This document shows, one piece after another, positions 8,315-18,431 of a DNA stretch of 64,000 nt. The notes under the pieces are model-generated. The model was not told the DNA's origin, did no database searches, and saw nothing but the letters and a program-made list of their open reading frames with translations. Made by a program: the position numbers and the translations under genes. Position 1 is the first letter of the stretch, and each line of letters starts with the position of its first letter. This DNA is from CAIVPM01 sp964477265 (GTDB taxonomy: Bacteria; Bacteroidota; Bacteroidia; Chitinophagales; Chitinophagaceae), in assembly GCA_964477265.1 (NCBI GenBank), contig CAYZDJ010000005.1:1-64000 (forward strand). Direction: 5' to 3'.

Positions 8315-9625
8315 TTATTTATTCATCAGCCATTCTTTAAAGCTATCATAATCTTTAGATAACAGAACAGATTGTTTTTGTTGGTTGAATAAATATTTTA
8401 CTTCATTTGGCACTTCAATCTTTTTACCAATTGCTTCTTCCACAACATCAGGAAACTTAACAGGATGTGCTGTTTCAAGGATATAACCATTTAGGAATTG
8501 GGTATTAGGAATTGGGTATTTGTTAAGAAAACTATTTAATGCGAAATATGCAACTGCACCATGTGGGTCAAGTGTGTAATTGTAGTCTTTATAAACTTTT
8601 GCAATGGTTTGCTTGGTTGTATCATCATTCACACTAATGCTACTTAACTTATCTTTTAAAGAAGGAAAATCGTTATTGAATATTTGCTGAATACGAACAA
8701 AATTGCTTGGGTTGCCTACATCCATAGCATTTGAAACTGTTGCTACTGCTTGCTTTGGTTGATATTGTTCTGTTTGTAAATAATTTGTAACAACATCATT
8801 TGCATTGCAGGCAGCAATAAAATGTGTAACAGGTAATCCACTTGCAAAAGCCATCATTCCTGCACAAATGTTTCCAAAGTTTCCACTTGGCACACACACT
8901 ACTGGTGCTTCATTTTGCTGCCATTGTTGGTGAGCATAGAAATAATATAGTTGTTGTGGCAACCATCGTGCAACATTAATTGAATTGGCAGAAGTTAAAG
9001 TTAGCTTAGAATTAATATCAGCATCCATAAATGCTTGTTTAACAATTGCCTGGCAATCATCAAAATTGCCCTGAACCTCAAGTGCAGTAATGTTTTGACC
9101 CAATGTCGTCAATTGCAATTCCTGCACAGGGCTAACTTTACCACTTGGATAAAGTATAATTACTTCAACGCCATCCACACCTAAAAACCCATTGGCAACC
9201 GCACCACCAGTATCGCCACTTGTAGCAACAAGCACAGTTACTTTTTGATTATTGTTTCTGTTGAAATACCCAAGGCATCTGCTCATAAACCTTGCACCAA
9301 CATCTTTAAAAGCGAGTGTTGGTCCATGAAATAATTCTAAGCTATAAATACTTTTATTTATTTTCACTAAAGGAAAATTAAAGTTGATGGTTTCTGCTAC
9401 AATCCTTTCTAGTTCTGCATTTGGCAAGCTATCACCAACATAAGGTTGCATAACAGTTACACCAATTTCTTCTTTGCTATATTGCTTTAAATTCTCAATA
9501 AATCCTTTTGGTAATTGAGGTATAGTTTCAGGAAAATATAAACCTTTATCAGGAGCTTGTCCTTTAACAGTTGCTTGTTCAAAAGAAACTATTGGTGATT
9601 GTTTGTTGAGAGAAAAATACTTCAT
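8315..9625 (-). CDS. thrC: threonine synthase
   Basis: 437 aa from the ATG at 9625; the frame extends 14 more codons to a TTG, but those (poly-Phe) look non-coding. Converts O-phosphohomoserine to threonine (PLP enzyme). Seen: N-terminal MKYFSLN, PLP-lysine region LFHGPTLAFKDVGARFM (about 100), ATSGDTGGAVANGF (about 135), NSINVARWLPQQLYY, PSGNFGNICAG, and C-terminal LETAHPVKFPD. A 28-bp repeat of period 14 (8492-8519) lies in the coding sequence for a surface loop (about residues 369-378) and keeps the frame. No thrA or thrB is adjacent. Confidence 0.96.
   Translation of the reverse strand: MKYFSLNKQSPIVSFEQATVKGQAPDKGLYFPETIPQLPKGFIENLKQYSKEEIGVTVMQPYVGDSLPNAELERIVAETINFNFPLVKINKSIYSLELFHGPTLAFKDVGARFMSRCLGYFNRNNNQKVTVLVATSGDTGGAVANGFLGVDGVEVIILYPSGKVSPVQELQLTTLGQNITALEVQGNFDDCQAIVKQAFMDADINSKLTLTSANSINVARWLPQQLYYFYAHQQWQQNEAPVVCVPSGNFGNICAGMMAFASGLPVTHFIAACNANDVVTNYLQTEQYQPKQAVATVSNAMDVGNPSNFVRIQQIFNNDFPSLKDKLSSISVNDDTTKQTIAKVYKDYNYTLDPHGAVAYFALNSFLNKYPIPNTQFLNGYILETAHPVKFPDVVEEAIGKKIEVPNEVKYLFNQQKQSVLLSKDYDSFKEWLMNK
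8492..8519. repeat. 14-bp (2 x 7) tandem repeat inside thrC
   Basis: Two exact copies of taggaattgggtat in tandem. The reading frame of thrC passes through (protein stretch YPIPNTQFLNG). Confidence 0.85.
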
Positions 9626-9774
9626 AGATGGTTCAAAGAAAAAGAAACTTAATGAACTTGGCCTCAAATTTTAAGGACGATATAATTATAAGTAAACATC
9701 TTTTTCCTTTTGCGTAATATCTGTTACCGATTGTATAAATGCTGCCAAATGCAGCCATATACTTTCGCCGCCAA

Positions 9775-11976
9775 ATGAAAAAAATGAAGAAAACTATATC
9801 GTCACTTACTCTAATGTTATGGGCTTGTACAGCCTTTTCTCAGTCGGCAACAAAACAAAAAGATTCAATAAACCAGTTACCCGACATCACAGTTGTGGGT
9901 AGTAATAGCAAAAGCGATTATCAGCAAATCCCTGAAATTGTTGGTACTAATATTTATGCAGGAAAGAAAAATGCTTTGATTGTAATGGATAATGTGCAAG
10001 GCAATGTTGTGATGAATAATATGAGACAAGTATTAGCAAAAGTGCCAGGAATTCATATTTGGGAAAGCGATCCAAGTGGCATTCAAATTGGTATTGCAGC
10101 AAGAGGTTTAAGCCCTAACAGAAGCTGGGAGTTTAATATACGTCAAAATGGTTACGATATTGCAGCAGACCCTTACGGCTATCCTGAAGCCTACTATAAT
10201 CCACAATTACAAGCTGTGCAACGTGTTGAAATAATTAGAGGAGAAGGCTCTTTGCAATATGGTCCTCAGTTTGGCGGAATGGTAAATTATATCCTTCGAA
10301 ACGGTAGCGATATTAAAAAAGAATTTGAATTTGAATCGCAACAAACAGTTGGTAGCAACGCATTGTTTAATAGTTTTAATGCTATTGGTGGTAAATCAAA
10401 AAGCAATCACTATTATGCGTTTTTCGACCATAGAAATGGCGATGGATGGAGAAACAACAGCAAGTTTTTTACCAATTCTGGTTTTGCTTCTTTTACACAT
10501 TATTTCTCTGCAAAAATTTCATTGAATGCCGAGGTTATGCAATCGCATTTAAGAAGCCAGCAACCTGGAGGCCTTACTGATGCTAATTTGTACAATAATC
10601 CTCAACAAAGTTTAAGAAATAGAAATTGGTTTGATATTTTGTGGACAACACCAGCCCTTAGTCTTAACTATAATATTAATTCCAACACTAAATGGAACAC
10701 AAAATTATTTGCTACCATTGGCAACAGAAATAGTGTTGGTTACTTACAAGCTATTACACTTAAAGATAGTATCAATCCTGCAACAGGTCAGTATAGCACA
10801 CGTTTGCTGAATATTGATGAATACAGAAACTATGGTTTTGAAAGCAGAATTATTAATAGTTATACATTGGGTAAAATGAAAAATACTATTTCTGGTGGCG
10901 TTCGTTTATATACTGGTTCTACTTACAGAAGAGCTGATGGTGTTGGTACTACAGGCTCTGATTATGATATGACAATTATTGGCAACTATCCAAGAAACAT
11001 TACTTTCTTATCAAATAATATTGCAGCATTTGTAGAAAATATTTTTAGGGTTACAGATAAGTTTTATTTAATTCCTGGTATTCGTTATGAACGTGTATTT
11101 GGTAAAGCTTCAGGAAGAAATGGTTATACATCTGGTGGTGCAGAAATAATTTTACAGAATGTATCAAGGGTTAGAAGTTTTTGGCTGGCTGGTATTGGTA
11201 GTGAATATCACACTTCAAAGCATACAGAGATCTATGCAAATATTTCGCAAGCCTATAGACCAATCCAATTTGCAAACCTGCAAGCTGCACCTACAACAGA
11301 TGTAGTTGACCCTGACTTAAAAGATGCTAAAGGTTATAATGCAGAACTTGGATTTAGAGGTAAACATAAAAATTGGTTGCAGTTCGATGTTAGTGCATTT
11401 TACCTGCAATATAATAACAGAGTAGGTACAATAAATGTAACAGGCACACCAAGCTACAGATTAATTACCAATGTTGGAAACAGCACCAGCAAAGGTTTTG
11501 AAGGATATGCTGAGTTGAATGTATTTAAATTGTTGCAACCAAAAACACAGAATGATTTATTGGTTTTTGGTTCTTATTCTTACACAGATGCAACTTACAG
11601 TGGCGACCATAAAGATGCAAATACAAAAGGTAAAAAAGTAGAAAATGCACCTGCAAATATTTTTAGAGGAGGCATTACTTTAGGTATTAAATCTTTACAG
11701 TTTACCACACAGATAAGCAGTGTTGGTGAAGCTTTTAGCGATGCTAATAATACTGTTACACCAACTGCAAATGCTCAAAACGGATTGATACAAAAATATA
11801 CAGTTGCAGACATTACAGCAAGTTACAAATTCACAAAAGAAATAAATGTAAAAGCTGGAGTTAATAATGTAACCAACGAAACTTATTTTACCAGAAGGGC
11901 AGGAGGTTATCCAGGTCCTGGAGCTTTGCCTGCAGATGGCAGAACATTTTTTGTGAGTGTAGGATTTAAGCTATAG
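9775..11976 (+). CDS. TonB-dependent receptor, FecA-like
   Basis: 733 aa from the ATG at 9775; the ORF extends 12 codons upstream but the signal peptide begins MKKMKKTISSLTLMLWACTAFSQ. Outer-membrane gated channel for iron chelates or similar ligands. Seen: plug domain with VPGIHIWESDPSG, IAARGLSPNRSWEF, VQRVEIIRGEGSLQYGPQFGG (about 145-165), then a 22-strand-type barrel ending in VKAGVNNVTNETYFTRR and the aromatic-rich C-terminus TFFVSVGFKL. The plug resembles the Fe-citrate receptor FecA, but no FecI/FecR pair or SusD is nearby, so the ligand is unknown. TACTTTCG at about 9760 is a likely -7 box. Confidence 0.9.
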   Translation: MKKMKKTISSLTLMLWACTAFSQSATKQKDSINQLPDITVVGSNSKSDYQQIPEIVGTNIYAGKKNALIVMDNVQGNVVMNNMRQVLAKVPGIHIWESDPSGIQIGIAARGLSPNRSWEFNIRQNGYDIAADPYGYPEAYYNPQLQAVQRVEIIRGEGSLQYGPQFGGMVNYILRNGSDIKKEFEFESQQTVGSNALFNSFNAIGGKSKSNHYYAFFDHRNGDGWRNNSKFFTNSGFASFTHYFSAKISLNAEVMQSHLRSQQPGGLTDANLYNNPQQSLRNRNWFDILWTTPALSLNYNINSNTKWNTKLFATIGNRNSVGYLQAITLKDSINPATGQYSTRLLNIDEYRNYGFESRIINSYTLGKMKNTISGGVRLYTGSTYRRADGVGTTGSDYDMTIIGNYPRNITFLSNNIAAFVENIFRVTDKFYLIPGIRYERVFGKASGRNGYTSGGAEIILQNVSRVRSFWLAGIGSEYHTSKHTEIYANISQAYRPIQFANLQAAPTTDVVDPDLKDAKGYNAELGFRGKHKNWLQFDVSAFYLQYNNRVGTINVTGTPSYRLITNVGNSTSKGFEGYAELNVFKLLQPKTQNDLLVFGSYSYTDATYSGDHKDANTKGKKVENAPANIFRGGITLGIKSLQFTTQISSVGEAFSDANNTVTPTANAQNGLIQKYTVADITASYKFTKEINVKAGVNNVTNETYFTRRAGGYPGPGALPADGRTFFVSVGFKL

Positions 11977-11990
11977 AATAGTTTAGTAGA

Positions 11991-12025
11991 AAAAGAGCAG
12001 TGATAATCAATCATTGCTCTTTTTT
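11991..12025. terminator. bidirectional terminator between the FecA-like gene and ftsK
   Basis: Stem AAAAGAGCA/TGCTCTTTT (11991-11999 and 12015-12023), extended inward by TGAT/ATCA. The A run and T run let it act in both directions between two convergent genes. Confidence 0.85.
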
Positions 12026-12041
12026 ATATGGATTGCAAAAA

Positions 12042-14738
12042 CTACATCGTCCCCAAATATTCCTCCAACTCCATTTCAGTCTTATACCTTACTTCTCTTG
12101 CTTTACTACCAAGATTAGGACCAACAACTCCTGCACGTTCCAATTGATCCATCAAACGCCCAGCCCTGTTATATCCTAGCTTCATTCTTCTTTGTATTAA
12201 TGATGTGCTACCTACTTGATTTTGCACAATTAATCTAGCAGCGTCTTCAAACAATGGGTCTTTTTCATTGGCATCTAATCCGCCACCTTTTTCTAATTCC
12301 TTTTCATCAACATATTCTGGTAAATAGAATGGTTGAGGATAACCTTGCTGCTCACCAATAGCTTCACAAACTTTATCAACTTCTGGCGTGTCTACAAAAG
12401 CACACTGAACCCTTGTTATTTCGCCATTATAACTTATCAACATATCTCCTTTACCAATCAATTGCTCTGCACCACCAGCATCTAAAATAGTTCTGCTGTC
12501 AATTTTACTACTCACCTTAAATGCAATACGTGCAGGGAAGTTGGCTTTAATAGTACCAGTAATAATATTTACAGAAGGACGTTGTGTAGCAATGATTAAA
12601 TGAATGCCAATAGCACGTGCAAGCTGTGCCAGCCTTGCAATTGGCATTTCAACTTCCTTACCAGCAGTCATAATCAAGTCTGCAAATTCATCCACCACCA
12701 AAACAATAAATGGTAAAAATTGATGACCTTTTTGTGGGTTTAATTTTCGTGCAATAAACTTCTCGTTATACTCTTTAATGTTCCTGCAACCTGCTTCTTT
12801 AAGCAAATCGTAACGATTATCCATTTCAATACAAAGGGCATTCAATGTATGCACCACTTTCTTTGTATCTGTAATAATGCTTTCTTCTTCGCCAGGCAAT
12901 TGGGCTAAGAAATGTTTTTCAATCACCTTATACAAACTCAACTCTACTTTCTTAGGATCCACCAAAACAAACTTCAACTGTGATGGATGTTTTTTATATA
13001 AAAGAGAAACCAGCAACGTATTGATACCAACAGATTTTCCTTGCCCAGTAGCACCAGCCATTAACAAGTGAGGCATTGTAGCAAGGTCAACAATAAAGTT
13101 TTCGTTATCTATTTTTTTACCAATGGCAATGGGCAAGCTGAAGTTTGTATTCTGAAATTTATCACTTGCAAGTAAGGTTTTCATACTCACAATTGTCTTC
13201 TTTAAATTCGGAACTTCAATACCAATTGTGCCCTTGCCAGGAATAGGTGCAATGATACGTATGCCAAGAGCAGCAAGGCTTAGAGCAATATCATCTTCCA
13301 AATTTTTGATACGAGAAATACGCACACCAGGTGCAGGAACAATTTCATACAAGGTAACAGTTGGACCTACAGTTGCAGCTATCCTCTGTATCTCTATATC
13401 ATAGTTTTTTAGTGTAGCTATAATCTGGTTTTTATTGGCTTCCAACTCAGCGGCATCATGAATAATTTTTTCACTGCCGTGTGTTTCCAATAAATCTATA
13501 TGAGGATATTTATAGTTGGCTAAATCCAATGTTGGTTCATAGTTAGTGCCAATGCTGCCCACACTTTTCTTCTCCAATTCTGTCTCTGCAATTTGACTTT
13601 CAAATTCTTCCACTTCATCATCTTCTTCAACATCTTTTATTTCTAAAGGCAAATCTACTATTGTTTCTCGTTTCTCGTTTCTCGTTGTTGGTGTTGATAC
13701 AACTTCTTCAAATGCAGGTGCAGCAATAGTTACGCCTTCTTTATACAAATCATTAATTGATTTTCCAGTGTGAGGTTTCCATTCTTCCTCAATAATTTCT
13801 AATTTCTCATTACTAATTTCTAATTCTTTATTTTCAATTACAGGTTCTTCTTTTTCAATAATATCAAAAGGAATTTCTTCCTTACTTTCTATATCAATAT
13901 TTGTTAATGGGTTTATCTCTCCTTTTATTTTATTGCCACTTAAAGGCATTCCATTTTCATCTTTCTCAATCACACCTAACTTAATTTCTTCATCATGCAC
14001 TATATCATCATCAATTAATAATTTGCTTTGCTGAAACTCATCAAACTCGTCTTGCAAAGACTTTTTATTGCCAGTTGCATCATCAATATTTTCATCATTG
14101 TCTGGTAGCAATATTTTTTTAGATGGGAGCTTAAATGTTGGATTAAATCTCCAGATAAAATAGCTAAAATATATTAAAATTAAAACTGCACCTGTACCAA
14201 ACTTCCCAAGTATTCCCGTAAGCCAGGTATCAGTAAAATTGCCCACTGCACCGCCCCAGCTTAATTGGCTTCCATTTGTTGCAAATGCAAATGTGGTGCT
14301 GATTACAACCAATGCAATACCTACGTTTTTTGCATTTTTTGTTAGAGAAAAAACTTTTTTATCAAATAAAAAATTAATACCTAACGCAAAAAAGAAAGTA
14401 GATAAAATGATTGATACAACGCCAAAGCCATTGAATACTAAATTGTGTGCAACATAAGCACCAATAGTGCCAAGCATGTTGTGTACTTTAGGTGCACTAG
14501 TACCAAATATTTTAAAGCCTGCGTTGTAAACAATGTCTTGATCTTCTTGCCAACTGAATAAATAAGAAACAATTGAAATAAAAATAAACACAGCAGCAAG
14601 TAAACTTACAGCACCAAGTATTTTGGTTGTACGTTCGTCTTTTACTACTTCTTTTACCGTTACTTCCACTTCCTTATCCTCATTCAACACTTCAGGGCTA
14701 GGTGCAGGTGGAGTTTTTGTTTTGAGTTTATTAGCCAT
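12042..14738 (-). CDS. ftsK: DNA translocase FtsK
   Basis: 898 aa. Pumps chromosome termini apart at the division septum. Seen: about four transmembrane segments between residues 40 and 200; an acidic low-complexity linker (about 205-430); a motor domain with Walker A AGATGQGKS (about 565), Walker B VLVVDEFADLI (about 680), and IATQRPSVNIITG; and a C-terminal gamma winged helix (ARLIVQNQVGSTSLIQRR, YNRAGRLMDQLE). The length and order are normal for FtsK/SpoIIIE. The linker contains two heptamer repeats that encode NEKRET and EISNEKLEI-type peptides. Convergent with the FecA-like gene. Confidence 0.97.
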   Translation of the reverse strand: MANKLKTKTPPAPSPEVLNEDKEVEVTVKEVVKDERTTKILGAVSLLAAVFIFISIVSYLFSWQEDQDIVYNAGFKIFGTSAPKVHNMLGTIGAYVAHNLVFNGFGVVSIILSTFFFALGINFLFDKKVFSLTKNAKNVGIALVVISTTFAFATNGSQLSWGGAVGNFTDTWLTGILGKFGTGAVLILIYFSYFIWRFNPTFKLPSKKILLPDNDENIDDATGNKKSLQDEFDEFQQSKLLIDDDIVHDEEIKLGVIEKDENGMPLSGNKIKGEINPLTNIDIESKEEIPFDIIEKEEPVIENKELEISNEKLEIIEEEWKPHTGKSINDLYKEGVTIAAPAFEEVVSTPTTRNEKRETIVDLPLEIKDVEEDDEVEEFESQIAETELEKKSVGSIGTNYEPTLDLANYKYPHIDLLETHGSEKIIHDAAELEANKNQIIATLKNYDIEIQRIAATVGPTVTLYEIVPAPGVRISRIKNLEDDIALSLAALGIRIIAPIPGKGTIGIEVPNLKKTIVSMKTLLASDKFQNTNFSLPIAIGKKIDNENFIVDLATMPHLLMAGATGQGKSVGINTLLVSLLYKKHPSQLKFVLVDPKKVELSLYKVIEKHFLAQLPGEEESIITDTKKVVHTLNALCIEMDNRYDLLKEAGCRNIKEYNEKFIARKLNPQKGHQFLPFIVLVVDEFADLIMTAGKEVEMPIARLAQLARAIGIHLIIATQRPSVNIITGTIKANFPARIAFKVSSKIDSRTILDAGGAEQLIGKGDMLISYNGEITRVQCAFVDTPEVDKVCEAIGEQQGYPQPFYLPEYVDEKELEKGGGLDANEKDPLFEDAARLIVQNQVGSTSLIQRRMKLGYNRAGRLMDQLERAGVVGPNLGSKAREVRYKTEMELEEYLGTM
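13663..13683. repeat. heptamer repeat GTTTCTC x3 inside the ftsK linker
   Basis: Three exact tandem copies of gtttctc (21 bp, so frame-neutral), in the acidic linker of FtsK. Confidence 0.85.
13794..13828. repeat. heptamer repeat AATTTCT class inside the ftsK linker
   Basis: Five 7-bp units: aatttct aatttct cattact aatttct aattctt. The word is a rotation of ctaattt, the unit of the intergenic array at 52511. Confidence 0.85.
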
Positions 14739-14842
14739 ATCTCACAAATAATTGTGTAAGATAAAAGGCGTAACAATTGTATTAAAACTTGTGGAATAAT
14801 TTTTAAATGACTGATAATGTAAAATGGATAGTGGATAACTAT

Positions 14843-15202
14843 TTATTTTTTCTTACTTGCTTTTGCCAAGGGATTAAAGTTTAAGCATAATTGTAAATAC
14901 TCAGAGAGTTGCTTTTTGGTTTTAAATCCCTGTTCACTAATAAACACATATCCTTTCATAATCTTGCCAGTAAAATTCATTGGCATGCAATGTGGCTTCT
15001 CAATTACTTCATTGTAATCGTCATTGCTTAACCTGCACAGCAAAAGGCTTTCATTTGTTTGCTTATCAATGTGGGTGCCACAAAGCATTTTATCATCTAC
15101 TAAAAAACAAACACCACTAAACATTTTCTTTTCAGTAAACACAACGCCTTTTTCAGCTAAAACTTCAGTAATCCTGCTTGCAATCTTTTCATTGTAAGGC
15201 AT
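14843..15202 (-). CDS. TfoX/Sxy family N-terminal domain protein
   Basis: 119 aa. Matches the TfoX N-terminal domain: MPYNEKIASRITEVLAEKG, then EKKMFSGVCFLVDDKMLCGTH (the conserved K-x-MFGG/C-x-FxxxxxM core), and PMNFTGKIMKGYVFI. Lys-rich tail. In proteobacteria Sxy/TfoX controls competence, but this stand-alone domain in Bacteroidota is of unknown role. It lies 13 nt after the thioredoxin lipoprotein gene and is probably co-transcribed with it. Confidence 0.85.
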   Translation of the reverse strand: MPYNEKIASRITEVLAEKGVVFTEKKMFSGVCFLVDDKMLCGTHIDKQTNESLLLCRLSNDDYNEVIEKPHCMPMNFTGKIMKGYVFISEQGFKTKKQLSEYLQLCLNFNPLAKASKKK

Positions 15203-15215
15203 AGTCTTGTGTTTT

Positions 15216-15713
15216 TTATTTTAGTAATTTATCTATCCAGTATTTTAAATTAGCTTTCGATGGCAAACCTTCCCATTGTTCCATAAGCACACCATCTTTA
15301 AACATTCTTACAAAAGGAATAGACATAATTACAAAGTGATTCGCCAAATCTTTGTTTTTATCAACATCAATTTTTACAACTTTTATTTTATCGCCATATT
15401 CTTTTTCGAGCTCATTTAAAATGGGTGTAAGTCTTCTGCAAGGACCACACCACACAGCATTAAAATCTACAATTACAAGTTTTGAAGAAGCTGTTATGGT
15501 GTTAAATTCATCAACTGTAAGATTGTCTGTTTTTATAATAGTATTGGTGTTGTATTTATATTTTCCATCATCAGGGTTTATAGCTGCAGTTTGTTCAACG
15601 CCTTTGTTTGCAGGCGTTGCAGCACTTGTTGTTTTTTTATTTGCTTTGCACGAAAGCAGTAGAATAGCTGCACAACTTATTAAGAGAAGATATTTTTTTA
15701 TATTAATAATCAT
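15216..15713 (-). CDS. thioredoxin-fold lipoprotein
   Basis: 165 aa. Signal sequence ending in lipobox LLSC (Cys22), so membrane-anchored in the periplasm. A linker rich in Thr/Ala/Lys precedes a thioredoxin domain (about 65-165) with active site WCGPC, the cis-Pro loop SIPFV, and DVDKNKDLA. Likely a periplasmic disulfide reductant or oxidant; its direction cannot be told. Probably the first gene of a two-gene unit with the TfoX-like protein. Confidence 0.88.
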   Translation of the reverse strand: MIINIKKYLLLISCAAILLLSCKANKKTTSAATPANKGVEQTAAINPDDGKYKYNTNTIIKTDNLTVDEFNTITASSKLVIVDFNAVWCGPCRRLTPILNELEKEYGDKIKVVKIDVDKNKDLANHFVIMSIPFVRMFKDGVLMEQWEGLPSKANLKYWIDKLLK

Positions 15714-15774
15714 AATGTTTTTTTGAACTACAATATATGAACAATAAATTGATATACTATGAAATTATGTAATT

Positions 15775-15915
15775 AAGGTTGTTTAAAATTATTTTAACCA
15801 CTGAGGTTACAAAGCATTTCACAAAGAAAACAGCGATATGTCATAAATGTTCAGTTATCTCTGTGTGTCTTTAACTCAGTGATCACTGTGGTATAGTCTC
15901 TAATTCGTTCATTTT
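15775..15915 (+). repeat. dispersed repeat, copy A (141 bp)
   Basis: By eye about 85% identical to the reverse complement of 43487-43627. Conserved blocks: AAAATTATTTTAACCAC, ACAAAGCATTT, TCATAAATG, TTTAACTCAG, CACTGTGG, CTAATTCG. No ORF. Fills the gap between the VWA gene and the thioredoxin gene. Confidence 0.85.
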
Positions 15916-15960
15916 AAACATTAACAAATTTTAAACAATCAATCTATTAAATCATCATAA

Positions 15961-17727
15961 TCAGCGTTTCCTTTTTTTCTTCTTTTTGTTTTTATTAATG
16001 TGATAGATATTTTCACTTTTTACTAATAAGCCTAAAAACTCATTGTGCAAATAATTATCTTTTTTTAATATTGGTTCTACAAGCGTTGCAATATCATCAA
16101 AATCGAAACCTTTAGCATATTTCGATTTTTTTAAAATAGAAGCATACATACAAATTGCTGTTGCTAAACGTAAATTGGTATTAACAGAATCAAGTGTAAT
16201 TGGTTTAGTATTTTCTACTTCTTTTTTAACTATAATATTATCATCTGTATTGGGTAATTTATATTGAAAGTTAATGTTGGCAATGGTTTTAGCAGTTGCT
16301 GAAACATTTTTATTAAGGTTAATTTCAAATATGGCAATAGCACTATGACCACTACCAACTTCGCCACCACTTAATGTGCTGCTTGCATCTGTTATGGCGT
16401 CTTTTTTATTATCAAATCCAATAAGCCTGTATTCATTTACAACATCTTTATTAAAGCCAACACTTACAAAAGCATCTTTAGCCACTGCATAAACTGTTTT
16501 GGTAAACTCTTGTAAAAACACTTTTTCGGCTTCTTGTATATTATCTAAATAAGCAAAGTTGCCATTGCCTTTTTTAGCTAATGTTTCAAGCTTGCTGTCT
16601 TTATAGTTGCCCATGCCCACACCAATGCAAGTAAGGTAAATACCGCTCTGGCGTTGAATTGTAATAATATCTTCTAACTCTTTATCTGTAGTTTGCCCCA
16701 CATTAAAATCACCATCAGTTGCCAGTATTACCCTGTTGTTTCCACCTTTTACAAAAGCTTTTTTGGCAACTTCATAAGCAGTTTTAATAGCACCTGCACC
16801 AGGTGTGTCTCCTGCTGCCTCAAGGCTGTCAATAATGTTTTTAATCACGGCTTTATTTACACCACTTGTGCTTGGCAACACAACTTCTACACCACCACCA
16901 TAAGTTACAATTGCAACCCTGTCTTTAGCACGTAAATTATCAACCAGCATTTTAAAAGCAGCCTGCAGCAAAGGCAACCTGTTGGGGCGTTCCATTGAAC
17001 CAGATATATCTATAAGAAAAACCAAATTACATGCAGCTACTGTATCTAAATTTACCTTAGGAACAGAAGTGTTAATATACAATAAACTGTTATTTTTATT
17101 CCATGGGCATGTAGATAAATATGTTTTACATAAAAACTTTTTGCTATTGGCATCTTCGGGTTCGCGAAAGTCGAAATAGTTAAGCATTTCCTCAATACGC
17201 ACAGCATCTTCAGGTACTCGCATTTCATTATTTATAAATCTGCGAATGTTACTATATGCAGCTCTATCAACATTAAGTCCAAAACCTGTTTCAGGATTAG
17301 CGTTTGTTTTTATAAACTCATTTTCTATTAAACCACTATAACTTTCGCCTTCTTTATCCAGAAAAAAATTTGCATCGTAATTAAGGTCTTTTGTTTTAGA
17401 AGCTAATCCTTTTTTTCTGATGCTAATAACACCTTGCAGCAGCTTCATTGTTATTACATTAAACTGGCTTGTATTAACAGCAACAGTTAAATTTTCGTAG
17501 CCATCTGCACTTAAATACATAGTATCAACTGCAAGCCTTGTGTTTAATCCAAAACTTCCATCACTACCATTGTTATAGGGAATTTGCCTTGTGGAAAAAA
17601 GTTTAAACCTTACATCTGTAAGGTTATTTCCTTTATCATCTTTAACCACTCCACGCAGGTAATACTGGCAAAAACCAGCACAACTAAGCATTATACAAAA
17701 AGCAAACAGAAGCAATAATCGCTTCAT
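15961..17727 (-). CDS. VWA-domain protein, YfbK-like, exported
   Basis: 588 aa. Signal peptide (about 1-20; CAGFCQ). Domains in order: carboxypeptidase-regulatory-like beta-sandwich (about 23-95; GVVKDDKGNNLTDVRFKLFS), the YfbK-type N-terminal region (GLNVDRAAYSNIRRFINNE), a VWA domain (about 232-410) with MIDAS residues DISGSM, and a C-terminal YfbK-type region. The tail is Lys/Arg-rich (NKNKKKKKRKR). The MIDAS is intact, so metal-dependent ligand binding is likely; the target is unknown. Bacteroidota often carry this as a single gene, as here. Confidence 0.86.
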   Translation of the reverse strand: MKRLLLLFAFCIMLSCAGFCQYYLRGVVKDDKGNNLTDVRFKLFSTRQIPYNNGSDGSFGLNTRLAVDTMYLSADGYENLTVAVNTSQFNVITMKLLQGVISIRKKGLASKTKDLNYDANFFLDKEGESYSGLIENEFIKTNANPETGFGLNVDRAAYSNIRRFINNEMRVPEDAVRIEEMLNYFDFREPEDANSKKFLCKTYLSTCPWNKNNSLLYINTSVPKVNLDTVAACNLVFLIDISGSMERPNRLPLLQAAFKMLVDNLRAKDRVAIVTYGGGVEVVLPSTSGVNKAVIKNIIDSLEAAGDTPGAGAIKTAYEVAKKAFVKGGNNRVILATDGDFNVGQTTDKELEDIITIQRQSGIYLTCIGVGMGNYKDSKLETLAKKGNGNFAYLDNIQEAEKVFLQEFTKTVYAVAKDAFVSVGFNKDVVNEYRLIGFDNKKDAITDASSTLSGGEVGSGHSAIAIFEINLNKNVSATAKTIANINFQYKLPNTDDNIIVKKEVENTKPITLDSVNTNLRLATAICMYASILKKSKYAKGFDFDDIATLVEPILKKDNYLHNEFLGLLVKSENIYHINKNKKKKKRKR

Positions 17728-17984
17728 AAAGCAATAAGGGTTATTTAAAGTGAGCTAAAGTATTTATTAATTTGGTGTAGCCAAATTGTTGATGTTAAAA
17801 TTTTCGTAAAAGTTTTTATTAACAGTGTTTGTGTGAGTGTGCAGTTGCTAAAAGTATGTTAAATTTTAAATGTCTGGTTTTAGTTTATCATAATGAAGAA
17901 TCAACAAATTACATCCTTATTTTTATTCCATAGTTAAATACAATGCCATCTAATGGTGTGCAACTGGAAAAGCATATTCCACAA

Positions 17985-18431
17985 TTAAAAACTAAGTTTA
18001 TGCTTGCCTTTATAATCAAAAGGGATAGTAAGATTTATTACTTTTTGAATTCGTGCAGTACCCTTTACATTCACGTCAACTTCTTTATTAAATATTACGC
18101 TAAGGGCATTCTTGTAAATATTTTTCATATCTATTGCTATACGCGAAGGCAGCACAAACTCTGAACGTTTTTCTATCTTGAATGATGTATCAAGTGCATA
18201 ATGGCCTAAAAAGTTATTGTTGATGAATATATCGCAATCTACATTCTTAAGTGTAACTCCAAAATTGTTTGGGTTAAAATAAACCAGCTCCATGTACAGC
18301 GAGGTTTTATCAAATCCCAGTTTTTCAATTTTAATGTTACGCACGTCCCTGTAGTCAAAGCCCTGTGGCTTATTGCATGCTGTGGCAATAATGAGGGTAG
18401 CCAATACAAAAAATAAAAAAAGCTTTTTCAT
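17985..18431 (-). CDS. LEA14-like (WHy-domain) lipoprotein
   Basis: 148 aa. Signal peptide with lipobox IATAC (Cys19). The rest looks like a late-embryogenesis-abundant group 2 / WHy beta-sandwich: VRNIKIEKLGFDKTSLYMELVYFNPNNFGVTLKNVDCDIFIN. The NPNxxGV motif is the hallmark. Probably an envelope stress or structural lipoprotein; no specific function is known for the bacterial form. GATATTTG about 35 nt upstream is a possible -7. Confidence 0.78.
   Translation of the reverse strand: MKKLFLFFVLATLIIATACNKPQGFDYRDVRNIKIEKLGFDKTSLYMELVYFNPNNFGVTLKNVDCDIFINNNFLGHYALDTSFKIEKRSEFVLPSRIAIDMKNIYKNALSVIFNKEVDVNVKGTARIQKVINLTIPFDYKGKHKLSF

Noticed and set aside
8315..9667. thrC starting at the TTG at 9667
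   Set aside because: The 14 extra codons give a poly-Phe stretch unlike threonine synthases; the ATG at 9625 gives the usual MKYFS start.
14843..15202. Competence regulator (true tfoX)
   Set aside because: Only the N-terminal domain is present and no competence genes are nearby, so only the domain-level name is used.
17943..18164. A 73-aa ORF opposite the LEA14-like gene
   Set aside because: It is the shadow of a lipoprotein gene with a clear signal peptide and conserved NPN motif on the minus strand.
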